DNA of 54,993 nt from an uncultured Marvinbryantia sp. (GTDB taxonomy: Bacteria > Bacillota > Clostridia > Lachnospirales > Lachnospiraceae): NCBI RefSeq assembly GCF_905201705.1, contig NZ_CAJKOX010000032.1:1-54993 (forward strand), read 5' to 3'. Position 1 is the first letter of the stretch. Each line of letters begins with the position of its first letter. The notes under the pieces were generated by a model that saw only the letters and a list, made by a program, of their open reading frames with translations, was not told where the DNA came from and did not search any database. The position numbers were made by a program, and so were the translations under genes. Positions 16,918 to 24,483 of the stretch are shown here, piece by piece.

Positions 16918-18906
16918 ATGGCGAAAAACCTGGTAATTGTGGAGTCTCCCACAAAAGTCAAGACGATAAAGAAATTTTTAGGCTCAAATTATGAGGTGGC
17001 GGCCTCCAACGGGCATGTGCGCGATCTGCCGAAAAGCCAGCTCGGTATCGACGTGGAGCACGATTATGAGCCGAAGTATATTACCATCCGCGGAAAAGGG
17101 GAGCTGCTTGCGTCGCTGCGCAAGGAAGTAAAAAAAGCGGATAAAGTTTATCTGGCAACCGACCCCGACCGCGAGGGGGAGGCGATCAGCTGGCATCTTG
17201 CGCATGCGCTGAAGCTGGACGAGGATAAGATGCGCAGAATCACCTTCAACGAGATCACAAAAAACGCGGTGAAGGCATCGCTCAAAAACCCGCGGAAGAT
17301 TGATATGAACCTTGTGGATGCGCAGCAGGCAAGGCGTATGCTGGATCGCATGGTGGGTTATGAGATCAGCCCGCTTCTGTGGGCGAAGGTAAAGCGGGGC
17401 TTAAGCGCCGGAAGAGTGCAGTCAGCGGTTCTGCGTCTGATCGCCGACCGGGACGAGGAGATCAATGCGTTCGTGTCGGAGGAATACTGGACCTTAAATG
17501 CGGTCCTGGATGTGCGGGGCTCAAAAAAGCCCCTGGAGGCAGCCTTTTACGGAACCGAGAAAAAGAAAATGACGCTTCATTCCCGGGAGGAGCTGGATAC
17601 GGTTTTAAAGGAACTTGAACAGGAGGAATTTTCTGTTGCAGAAATTAAGACCGGAGAGCGTGTGCGCAAGGCGCCGCTGCCGTTTACGACCAGTACCCTG
17701 CAGCAGGAGGCGTCTAAGGTGCTGAACTTTTCCACGCAGAAAACAATGCGTATCGCGCAGCAGCTTTACGAGGGCGTGGATATCAAGGGAAACGGCACCG
17801 TCGGTCTGATCACCTATCTGCGTACCGATTCCGTCCGTATCGCTGACGAGGCGGATGCGGCGGCAAAGGAATATATCAGAGAGCAGTATGGAAGCGATTA
17901 TGTGGCGGGCGAAAGCCAGGTGAAGGCATCCGGGAAGAAGATCCAGGATGCGCACGAGGCAATCCGTCCGAGTGATATCGGGCGCACGCCGACGCTCATC
18001 AAGGAGTCGCTGTCGCGGGATCAGTTCCGTCTTTACCAGCTTATCTGGAGAAGATTTGCGGCGAGCCGTATGGCGGGCGCGCGCTACGAGACGATATCGG
18101 CGAAAATCGGAGCCGGACAGTACCGCTTTACCGCTTCCGCCTCTCATCTGGCGTTTGAGGGCTTTATGGCTGTCTATACGCAGGAGTCGGAGGAGGACGA
18201 AAAGAGCCAGTCTGTTCTTACAAAAATCACAAAGGAGACGGTTCTGACAAAAAAAGAGCTGCAGGAGAAGCAGCACTTTACGCAGCCGCCTGCTCATTAC
18301 ACGGAGGCGGCGCTGGTAAAAACGCTGGAGGAGCTTGGCATCGGCCGTCCGAGTACGTATGCGCCGACCATCACGACGCTGCTTGCGCGCAGATATGTAA
18401 TAAAAGAAAATAAAAATTTGTACATGACGGAGCTGGGCGAGGTCGTCAACCAGATGATGAAGAAGGCGTTCCCGAGCATTGTGGACGTAAACTTTACGGC
18501 AAACATGGAGTCGCTTCTCGATAAGGTAGAGGAGGGTGTCGTGAACTGGAAGACGGTGGTCAGCAATTTCTACCCCGACCTTGAAGAGGCGGTGAAGCAG
18601 GCGGAAAAGGAGCTGGAGAGCGTAAAGATCGCGGATGAGGAAACCGATGTCATCTGTGAGCAGTGCGGGCGCAATATGGTGATCAAATACGGACCGCACG
18701 GAAAATTCCTCGCATGTCCGGGCTTCCCGGACTGCCGCAACACAAAGCCCTATCTGGAGAAGATCGGCGTGCCCTGCCCGAAGTGCGGCAGGGAGCTTGT
18801 CGTGCGCAAAACGAAGAAGGGCAGACGTTACTACGGCTGCGAGAATAATCCGGAATGCGACTATATGACCTGGCAGAAACCAAAACCAGTGGAGGAAAAA
18901 AAGTAA
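16918..18906 (+). CDS. topA: DNA topoisomerase I
   Basis: TopA relaxes negative supercoils. Start is the ATG after GGAGGAAATCCTG, giving 662 residues beginning AKNLVIVESPTKVKTIKKFL. The TOPRIM domain has the DPDREGEAISWHL acids. The catalytic tyrosine is in GLITYLRTDSVRIA near residue 302. Two C-terminal zinc fingers are seen, CEQCG with CPGFPDC and CPKCG with CENNPEC, both with four cysteines. Only 20 bases separate it from dprA, so the two likely share a transcript. The stop codon lies within a possible CodY site for the next gene. Confidence 0.96.
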   Translation: MAKNLVIVESPTKVKTIKKFLGSNYEVAASNGHVRDLPKSQLGIDVEHDYEPKYITIRGKGELLASLRKEVKKADKVYLATDPDREGEAISWHLAHALKLDEDKMRRITFNEITKNAVKASLKNPRKIDMNLVDAQQARRMLDRMVGYEISPLLWAKVKRGLSAGRVQSAVLRLIADRDEEINAFVSEEYWTLNAVLDVRGSKKPLEAAFYGTEKKKMTLHSREELDTVLKELEQEEFSVAEIKTGERVRKAPLPFTTSTLQQEASKVLNFSTQKTMRIAQQLYEGVDIKGNGTVGLITYLRTDSVRIADEADAAAKEYIREQYGSDYVAGESQVKASGKKIQDAHEAIRPSDIGRTPTLIKESLSRDQFRLYQLIWRRFAASRMAGARYETISAKIGAGQYRFTASASHLAFEGFMAVYTQESEEDEKSQSVLTKITKETVLTKKELQEKQHFTQPPAHYTEAALVKTLEELGIGRPSTYAPTITTLLARRYVIKENKNLYMTELGEVVNQMMKKAFPSIVDVNFTANMESLLDKVEEGVVNWKTVVSNFYPDLEEAVKQAEKELESVKIADEETDVICEQCGRNMVIKYGPHGKFLACPGFPDCRNTKPYLEKIGVPCPKCGRELVVRKTKKGRRYYGCENNPECDYMTWQKPKPVEEKK

Positions 18907-18919
18907 TTGTCTGAAATTA
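18905..18919 (+). promoter_or_regulatory. Candidate CodY box upstream of codY
   Basis: The 15-mer at these positions matches AATTTTCWGAAAATT at 12 of 15 places. It sits just upstream of the codY -35 box at 18932, in a position suited to feedback control. Three mismatches is the usual lenient limit for this motif. Confidence 0.45.
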
Positions 18920-18931
18920 ATATATTTTTTA

Positions 18932-18960
18932 TTGATGCTTTGTGAAAACTGTGGTACACT
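18932..18960 (+). promoter_or_regulatory. Sigma-A promoter for codY
   Basis: TTGATG (18932-18937), 17-base spacer, TACACT (18955-18960). The start is about 38 bases before the codY ATG, with AAGGAAGGG as ribosome site. Confidence 0.7.
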
Positions 18961-19004
18961 GAGCGCATGAGGCATTGGACAACAACGGAAAGGAAGGGTG
19001 CGCA

Positions 19005-19790
19005 ATGAGTGTACAATTATTGGACAAGACACGAAAAATTAACAAGCTTTTACACAACAACAACTCCAGTAAGGTAGTTTTCAACGACATCTGTCAGGTG
19101 TTGACGGATATTCTGGATTCCAATATTCTGGTTATCAGCCGAAAGGGCAAGGTGCTCGGTGTCAGTCTGAGTGACCAGGTGGAAGAGATTCACGAGCTGA
19201 TTGCGGATAAGGTGGGCGGCTTTATTGACCCGCTGCTGAACGAACGTCTCCTGGCGGTACTTTCTACCAAAGAAAATGTCAATCTGGAAACACTTGGATT
19301 TGTGGACGGGGACGTCGGTAAGTATCAGGCGATTATCAATCCGATCGATATCGCGGGCGAGCGCCTTGGAACCGTTTTTATGTATAAATGCGACAGTCAG
19401 TACACGATCGACGATATTATTCTGAGCGAGTACGGCACAACGGTAGTCGGGCTGGAGATGATGCGCTCTGTAAACGAGGAGAATGCGGAGGAGAACCGCA
19501 AGATCCAGATCGTAAAATCTGCCATCAGTACGCTCTCCTACTCGGAGCTGGAGGCGATCATCCATATTTTTGACGAGCTCGATGGGAACGAGGGCATTCT
19601 GGTGGCGAGCAAGGTGGCGGACCGCGTGGGCATTACGCGTTCGGTGATCGTCAACGCACTGCGCAAATTTGAGAGCGCCGGTGTTATAGAGTCACGTTCC
19701 TCCGGAATGAAGGGGACCTATATCAAGGTCGTAAATGACGTTGTGTTTGATGAATTAAAAGAAATCAAGGCGAGCAGGAAGAAGTTTTAA
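19005..19790 (+). CDS. codY: GTP- and branched-chain-amino-acid-sensing regulator CodY
   Basis: CodY represses nutrient-scavenging and metabolic genes when GTP and isoleucine/valine/leucine are high. The 261-residue protein has the N-terminal GAF effector domain (SVQLLDKTRKINKLLHNNN, then IVISRKG-like LVISRKGKVLGV) and the C-terminal winged helix with ASKVADRVGITRSVIVNALR near residue 205, the DNA-reading helix. Start is the ATG after AAGGAAGGGTGCGCA; an upstream TTG is unlikely. The gene stands alone with its own promoter and terminator, and a likely CodY site suggests autoregulation. Confidence 0.96.
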   Translation: MSVQLLDKTRKINKLLHNNNSSKVVFNDICQVLTDILDSNILVISRKGKVLGVSLSDQVEEIHELIADKVGGFIDPLLNERLLAVLSTKENVNLETLGFVDGDVGKYQAIINPIDIAGERLGTVFMYKCDSQYTIDDIILSEYGTTVVGLEMMRSVNEENAEENRKIQIVKSAISTLSYSELEAIIHIFDELDGNEGILVASKVADRVGITRSVIVNALRKFESAGVIESRSSGMKGTYIKVVNDVVFDELKEIKASRKKF

Positions 19791-19843
19791 GGAGCCGTGT
19801 GTTTACAAAATTTTTAGAACTTATATTGAAAAAGTGAGAAAAC

Positions 19844-19894
19844 GGGAGCATTCGAAAGATAACGAGAGTTATTGGAAGAATGCTCCTGATTTTT
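19844..19894 (+). terminator. Intrinsic terminator of codY
   Basis: GGAGCATTC (19845-19853) pairs with GAATGCTCC (19878-19886), followed by TGATTTTT. The loop is 24 bases and holds weak inner pairing. Confidence 0.7.
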
Positions 19895-19908
19895 GCCAAC
19901 GTATAAAG

Positions 19909-19937
19909 TTGCATATTTTACATATATTTACTAATAT
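19909..19937 (+). promoter_or_regulatory. Sigma-A promoter of groESL
   Basis: TTGCAT (19909-19914), 17 bases, TAATAT (19932-19937). The transcription start falls at about 19944, immediately before the CIRCE operator, the standard layout for HrcA control. Confidence 0.8.
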
Positions 19938-19948
19938 ATGTCTTGTGA

Positions 19949-19975
19949 TTAGCACTCGACTGAAATGAGTGCTAA
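19949..19975 (+). promoter_or_regulatory. CIRCE operator (HrcA binding site)
   Basis: A perfect TTAGCACTC-N9-GAGTGCTAA inverted repeat, matching the CIRCE consensus exactly. HrcA bound here would block groESL transcription until heat shock. hrcA itself is not in the window. Confidence 0.97.
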
Positions 19976-20007
19976 TAATAAGAAAGCTGATGAAGGAGGA
20001 AACAATC

Positions 20008-20292
20008 ATGAAGTTAGTACCATTGGGTGACAGAGTTGTATTAAAGCAGTTTGAAGCAGAAGAGACTACAAAATCCGGGATTATCCTGGCAGCAAAATCG
20101 CAGGAGAAGCCGCAGCAGGCAGAGGTTATCGCTGTAGGACCGGGCGGCATGGTAGACGGAAAAGAAGTTACGATGCAGGTTAAGGTTGGAGATAAGGTAA
20201 TTTACTCCAAATATGCCGGCAATGAAGTGAAGCTGGACGACGAGGAATACATCATTGTAAAACAGAATGATATTCTGGCAATAGTAGAATAA
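20008..20292 (+). CDS. groES: Co-chaperonin GroES
   Basis: The 94-residue protein is the heptameric lid of the GroEL chamber. It starts KLVPLGDRVVLKQ, has the mobile loop KSGIILA near residue 27, and the VGDKVIYSKYAGNEVKLD core. The ATG follows AAGGAGGAAACAATC, a strong site; an ATG further upstream would begin inside the CIRCE leader and has none. groEL starts 15 bases after its stop. Confidence 0.97.
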   Translation: MKLVPLGDRVVLKQFEAEETTKSGIILAAKSQEKPQQAEVIAVGPGGMVDGKEVTMQVKVGDKVIYSKYAGNEVKLDDEEYIIVKQNDILAIVE

Positions 20293-20307
20293 GGAGGGTG
20301 CATTATT

Positions 20308-21930
20308 ATGGCAAAGGAAATCAAATATGGTTCAGAGGCAAGAGCAGCACTTGAGGCTGGCGTAGATAAGCTGGCAGATACGGTCAAGGTAACACTTGGA
20401 CCGAAAGGAAGAAACGTAGTACTTGACAAGCAGTACGGCGCTCCGCTCATCACAAACGACGGCGTTACCATTGCAAAGGAAATCGAGCTGGAGGATGCGT
20501 TTGAAAACATGGGCGCACAGCTTGTAAAAGAGGTTGCTACCAAGACAAACGATGTAGCCGGTGACGGTACGACGACAGCAACCGTTCTTGCACAGGCAAT
20601 GATCCGGGAGGGTATGAAGAACCTGGCAGCAGGCGCAAACCCGATCGTTCTGAGAAAGGGTATGAAGAAGGCAACCGATGTTGCGGTAGAAGCTATCGCA
20701 TCTATGAGCAGCAAGGTTACCGGCAAGCATCAGATGGCAAGAGTCGCAGCTATCTCCGCTGGTGATGAGGAAGTTGGAAATATGGTTGCGGACGCTATGG
20801 AAAAGGTTTCCAATGACGGCGTTATCACTATTGAGGAATCCAAGACCATGAAGACCGAGCTTGACCTGGTAGAAGGTATGCAGTTTGACAGAGGTTATAT
20901 CTCCGCATACATGGCAACCGATATGGAAAAGATGGAAGCAGTGCTGGAAGACCCGTACATCCTGATTACCGACAAGAAGATCTCCGTGATCCAGGATATC
21001 CTGCCGCTTCTGGAGCAGATCGTGCAGTCCGGCAGAAAGCTGCTGATCATCGCGGAGGATGTAGAGGGCGAAGCGCTCACCACGCTGATCGTCAACAAGC
21101 TGAGAGGAACCTTTGGCGTAGTTGCTGTGAAGGCACCGGGCTATGGCGACAGAAGAAAAGATATGCTGAAGGATATCGCGATCCTTACCGGCGGACAGGT
21201 GATCTCCGAGGAGCTTGGTCTGGAGCTGAAGGATACCACGATTGATATGCTCGGACGTGCAAAATCCGTTAAGGTTGCAAAAGAGAACACCGTTATCGTG
21301 GACGGCGAGGGCAACCGTGAAGAAATCAAGGCAAGAGTTGCACAGATCAAGGCACAGATCGAGGAGACAACTTCCGAGTTTGATAAAGAGAAACTGCAGG
21401 AGCGCCTTGCGAAACTGGCAGGCGGCGTAGCGGTAATCCGTGTCGGTGCAGCTACCGAGACAGAAATGAAGGAAGCAAAGCTCCGCATGGAGGATGCTCT
21501 GAACGCAACAAGAGCAGCCGTAGAAGAGGGTATCGTAGCAGGCGGCGGTTCTGCATATATCCATGCGGCAAAAGAAGTAGAAAAGCTGGTTGAGAATCTT
21601 GATGGCGATGAAAAGACCGGCGCTAAGGTTATTCTGAAAGCACTGAGTGCACCGCTTTACCAGATTGCAGAAAACGCTGGTCTGGAAGGTTCCGTAATCG
21701 TAAACAAGGTTATGGAAGAAGAGAAAGGTCATGGCTTCGACGCATATAAGGAAGAGTACGTAGACATGATCGAGGCGGGCATCCTCGACCCGGCGAAGGT
21801 AACAAGAAGCGCGCTGCAGAACGCAACCAGCGTAGCTGCCACCTTCCTCACCACAGAATCCTGCGTGGCAAACATCAAAGAGCCGGAACCGGCAATGCAG
21901 GGCGGCGGAATGAACCAGGGAATGATGTGA
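20308..21930 (+). CDS. groEL: Chaperonin GroEL
   Basis: The 540-residue 60-kDa chaperonin folds proteins in an ATP-driven double ring with GroES. It begins AKEIKYGSEARAALEAGVDK, has the ATP-binding VTLGPKGRNVVLD and GDGTTTATVLAQ segments, and ends in a glycine-methionine tail (GGGMNQGMM). AAGGAGGGTGCATTATT precedes the ATG. Codon choice is more biased toward GCA and GTT codons than in neighbouring genes, as expected for a highly expressed gene. A long open frame on the opposite strand is a codon-bias shadow. Confidence 0.98.
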   Translation: MAKEIKYGSEARAALEAGVDKLADTVKVTLGPKGRNVVLDKQYGAPLITNDGVTIAKEIELEDAFENMGAQLVKEVATKTNDVAGDGTTTATVLAQAMIREGMKNLAAGANPIVLRKGMKKATDVAVEAIASMSSKVTGKHQMARVAAISAGDEEVGNMVADAMEKVSNDGVITIEESKTMKTELDLVEGMQFDRGYISAYMATDMEKMEAVLEDPYILITDKKISVIQDILPLLEQIVQSGRKLLIIAEDVEGEALTTLIVNKLRGTFGVVAVKAPGYGDRRKDMLKDIAILTGGQVISEELGLELKDTTIDMLGRAKSVKVAKENTVIVDGEGNREEIKARVAQIKAQIEETTSEFDKEKLQERLAKLAGGVAVIRVGAATETEMKEAKLRMEDALNATRAAVEEGIVAGGGSAYIHAAKEVEKLVENLDGDEKTGAKVILKALSAPLYQIAENAGLEGSVIVNKVMEEEKGHGFDAYKEEYVDMIEAGILDPAKVTRSALQNATSVAATFLTTESCVANIKEPEPAMQGGGMNQGMM

Positions 21931-21948
21931 TAAAGCAATGAGCCGTGC

Positions 21949-22011
21949 GAATCCGCGGACACATGCGCTGTGTATGCTTGCATACAGGCAGCGCAGGGTG
22001 ACCGCGGATTC
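21949..22011. repeat. Nested hairpin element (copy 2 of a structural family)
   Basis: GAATCCGCGG (21949-21958) pairs perfectly with CCGCGGATTC (22002-22011). Inside, TGCGCT (21964-21969) pairs with AGCGCA (21990-21995), and TGTATGC (21971-21977) with GCATACA (21980-21986) over a 2-base loop. The 5' flank AGCCGTG is shared with the copy near 34821. Confidence 0.75.
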
Positions 22012-22030
22012 ATTGGGCGAATGCCCATCA

Positions 22031-22108
22031 ACGAGGAAACGAAGTTTCCGAGTCTGCACGGCGGAGTGAGGTGGCAAATCCGCTGACTGCTTGCAGGCAG
22101 AAGGATTT
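22031..22108. repeat. Direct repeat unit, copy 1
   Basis: About 78 bases, roughly 90% identical by hand alignment to 22179-22255. Each unit has a GGAAAC-GAA-GTTTC(C) hairpin, then a CGGCGGAGTG stretch, then a CAAATCC hairpin; here CAAATCC (22075-22081) pairs with GGATTTG (22103-22109). Confidence 0.7.
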
Positions 22109-22178
22109 GTTTCCGTCCTCCGGTGTCTGCGGAAGCAGACAAGCACATTCCCGTAAGGTTATATGAGTACAACGGATA

Positions 22179-22255
22179 ACGAGGAAACGAAGTTTCTGAG
22201 TCTGCACGGCGGAGTGTGGCGAGCAAATCCGCTGACTGCTCGCAGGCAAAAATTT
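22179..22255. repeat. Direct repeat unit, copy 2
   Basis: Second copy of the 22031 unit. The outer hairpin arm has decayed to AAATTTT, and a different pairing, GCGAGC with GCTCGC, is possible instead. Only two copies are present and the unit is longer than a CRISPR repeat. Confidence 0.7.
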
Positions 22256-22269
22256 TAATTACAATATCA

Positions 22270-22303
22270 GGACACTTGCAATTTTCTTTTGCAAGTGTCC
22301 TTT
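22270..22303 (+). terminator. Intrinsic terminator of groESL
   Basis: GGACACTTGC (22270-22279) and GCAAGTGTCC (22291-22300) form a perfect stem, followed by TTT. The 3' arm overlaps the -35 box of the next promoter. Confidence 0.8.
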
Positions 22304-22317
22304 GTATATGATATACT
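22289..22317 (+). promoter_or_regulatory. Promoter overlapping the groESL terminator
   Basis: TTGCAA (22289-22294), 17 bases, TATACT (22312-22317). The -35 lies in the terminator's 3' arm. The transcript would start near 22324, just ahead of the AAAAAGGAGG ribosome site. Confidence 0.7.
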
Positions 22318-22340
22318 ATTCGAAAAAGGAGGACTCGGAT

Positions 22341-22850
22341 ATGAGTGATTTGTATACGGAAATTATTGTAAAGAGGAAGAAGACACCAAAGGACACCATC
22401 CTGAAAGCTCTGCTGATCGCAGCGACGGTTCTCGCAGTGCTGGCTGCGCTGTTCACGACGCTCGGACTGATTGCTTTTATCGTGGCGGTCGCGCTCGGCA
22501 TCGCGGACTTTTTCCTTATCCCGACATTTGATGTGGAATTTGAGTATCTGTATGTAAATGGTGAGCTGGATATCGACAAGATCATGTCAAAGCAGAAGAG
22601 AAAGCGCGTGTACAGCGCCGATATCAAAAACCTGGAGCTTCTGGCGCCCACAAATTCTCACGCGCTGGATTCCTACAATCGCCGTCAGGATTTAAAAACA
22701 CTCGATTTTTCCTCGCGTGATGAGCAGAACAAATCCTACACGATGATCGTCAAGGGAGAGAAAGGGCTGGAGCGCGTGATCTTCGAGCCGAACGAGGTGA
22801 TTCTGAAGGATATGAAGCGCGTGGCGCCGCGTGAGGTAAACCTGTATTAA
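22341..22850 (+). CDS. Small membrane protein of unknown function
   Basis: The 169-residue product has a cytoplasmic-looking start (SDLYTEIIVKRKKTPKD), two close membrane segments (about 20-38 and 42-60), then a soluble part with LYVNGELDIDKIMSKQKRKR and FEPNEVILKDMKRVAPREVNLY. I recognise it as a type seen often in Lachnospiraceae (possibly DUF6106) but know no function. The soluble part looks like a bacterial PH-like fold, by pattern only. Start is the ATG after AAAAAGGAGG; a frame extending upstream would run into the promoter. It is a single-gene unit. Confidence 0.7.
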   Translation: MSDLYTEIIVKRKKTPKDTILKALLIAATVLAVLAALFTTLGLIAFIVAVALGIADFFLIPTFDVEFEYLYVNGELDIDKIMSKQKRKRVYSADIKNLELLAPTNSHALDSYNRRQDLKTLDFSSRDEQNKSYTMIVKGEKGLERVIFEPNEVILKDMKRVAPREVNLY

Positions 22851-22967
22851 CGGCAGGCGCAAAAGATCTGAAAAGGTGCGGGATCTGCGCAAAATGTCTT
22901 TAAAAGACGGACAAATGTGTGGGTAAAAAAGAATGCTTTAAGGGGCGGAAAAAAGTGTCTCTGACAG

Positions 22968-22996
22968 TTGACAGCCGAAATGATATTTGATAGAAT
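22968..22996 (+). promoter_or_regulatory. Sigma-A promoter of guaB
   Basis: A perfect -35 TTGACA (22968-22973), 17 bases, TAGAAT (22991-22996). The leader is about 25 bases, with GAGAGGAATAGGAA before the ATG. I saw no purine riboswitch or palindrome. Confidence 0.85.
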
Positions 22997-23028
22997 ATCG
23001 GGAAATACAAGAAAGAGAGGAATAGGAA

Positions 23029-24483
23029 ATGGGCCGTATCATAGGTGAGGGAATTACATTTGACGACGTGCTTCTGGTGCCGGCATACTCCGAGGTGATC
23101 GGAAACCAGGTTGATCTTACCACGTATCTGACAAAGAAGATCAAGCTGAATATTCCGATGATGAGCGCCGGAATGGACACCGTTACAGAGCACAGAATGG
23201 CGATCGCGATGGCGAGACAGGGTGGAATCGGGATCATCCACAAAAACATGTCTATTGAAGCGCAGGCAGAGGAAGTAGACAAAGTAAAGCGTTCAGAAAA
23301 TGGTGTTATCTCAGATCCATTTTATCTTTCACCGGAAAATACGCTGGCGGATGCCAACGATTTGATGGCAAAATTCAGAATCTCAGGAGTACCGATCACA
23401 GAAAACGGAAAACTGGTAGGAATCATTACAAATCGTGATTTAAAATTCGAAGAAGACTATACAAAGAAAATTAAAGACAGCATGACCTCCGAGGGGCTGG
23501 TTACAGCGAAGGTCGGCATCACGCTGGAGGAAGCGAAAAAGATCCTTGGCAAAGCGCGCAAGGAAAAGCTGCCGATCGTTGATGACGACTACAATTTAAA
23601 AGGGCTCATTACTATTAAGGATATCGAAAAGCAGATCAAGTATCCGAACTCTGCGAAGGATGCGCAGGGACGTCTTCTCTGCGGCGCAGCGATCGGTATC
23701 ACGGCAAACTGCCTGGAGCGCGTGGAAGAGCTTGTGAAGGCACACGTCGATGTCGTTGTACTGGATTCTGCGCATGGACATTCCATGAATGTTATCAGAT
23801 GTGTAAAGATGATCAAGGAGGCATACCCGGATCTGCAGCTGATCGCAGGAAATGTTGCGACGGCAGAGGGCACAAAGGCGCTGATCGAGGCCGGCGTGGA
23901 TGCAGTGAAGGTCGGCATCGGACCGGGTTCCATCTGTACCACCCGTATTGTTGCCGGTATCGGCGTTCCGCAGATCACGGCGGTTATGGATTGCTACGAG
24001 GCAGCAAAGGAGAGCGGCATCCCCATCATTGCGGACGGCGGCATTAAATACTCCGGCGATATCACAAAGGCGATTGCGGCAGGCGCGAATGTCTGCATGT
24101 TGGGAAGCATGTTTGCAGGCTGCGACGAGAGCCCGGGAACCTTTGAGCTTTATCAGGGAAGAAAATACAAGGTATACCGCGGTATGGGCTCCATCGCGGC
24201 GATGGAAAACGGAAGCAAAGACCGTTACTTCCAGTCAAACGCAAAGAAACTTGTACCGGAAGGCGTAGAGGGACGTGTGGCATACAAGGGCAGCGTGGAA
24301 GATACCGTGTTCCAGCTTATGGGCGGTCTGCGTTCCGGTATGGGATACTGCGGTGCGCCGACAATCGAGGATCTGAAGCAGAACGGAAGATTTGTAAAGA
24401 TCTCGGCGGCTGCTCTTAAAGAGTCTCATCCGCACGATATTCATATAACGAAAGAGGCACCGAATTACAGTGTTGATGAATAA
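23029..24483 (+). CDS. guaB: IMP dehydrogenase
   Basis: GuaB oxidises IMP to XMP with NAD, the entry to GMP. The 484-residue protein begins GEGITFDDVLLVPAYSEV, has a tandem CBS pair at about 90-205 inserted in the barrel, and the catalytic cysteine in GPGSICTTR near residue 304. The flap RYFQ near 405 and the C-terminal GLRSGMGYCGA are conserved. Its stop overlaps the start of the next gene, so the methyltransferase fusion is likely co-translated. GMP synthase is not in the window. Confidence 0.97.
   Translation: MGRIIGEGITFDDVLLVPAYSEVIGNQVDLTTYLTKKIKLNIPMMSAGMDTVTEHRMAIAMARQGGIGIIHKNMSIEAQAEEVDKVKRSENGVISDPFYLSPENTLADANDLMAKFRISGVPITENGKLVGIITNRDLKFEEDYTKKIKDSMTSEGLVTAKVGITLEEAKKILGKARKEKLPIVDDDYNLKGLITIKDIEKQIKYPNSAKDAQGRLLCGAAIGITANCLERVEELVKAHVDVVVLDSAHGHSMNVIRCVKMIKEAYPDLQLIAGNVATAEGTKALIEAGVDAVKVGIGPGSICTTRIVAGIGVPQITAVMDCYEAAKESGIPIIADGGIKYSGDITKAIAAGANVCMLGSMFAGCDESPGTFELYQGRKYKVYRGMGSIAAMENGSKDRYFQSNAKKLVPEGVEGRVAYKGSVEDTVFQLMGGLRSGMGYCGAPTIEDLKQNGRFVKISAAALKESHPHDIHITKEAPNYSVDE

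Larger units (their letters stand above)
21931..22269. other. Gene-free repeat cluster after groEL
   Basis: About 340 bases without a convincing gene. It holds one large nested hairpin (21949-22011), two diverged direct repeats (22031 and 22179 onward), and a small hairpin GTCTGC/GCAGAC (22125-22140). The groESL transcript would read through all of this before the terminator at 22270, so a long structured 3' end is expected. Confidence 0.7.

Noticed and set aside
17605..19032. A 475-residue minus-strand frame opposite topA
   Set aside because: Arginine- and leucine-rich antisense composition with no motif, while topA on the + strand is complete.
20332..22146. A 604-residue open frame on the minus strand opposite groEL
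   Set aside because: It is cysteine- and leucine-rich without domain pattern, has no ribosome site, and mirrors the strongly biased groEL codons.
21949..22255. CRISPR array after groEL
   Set aside because: Only two long, diverged repeat units, no regular spacers and no cas genes.
22968..23028. Purine riboswitch before guaB
   Set aside because: The leader is only about 25 bases, too short for an aptamer.
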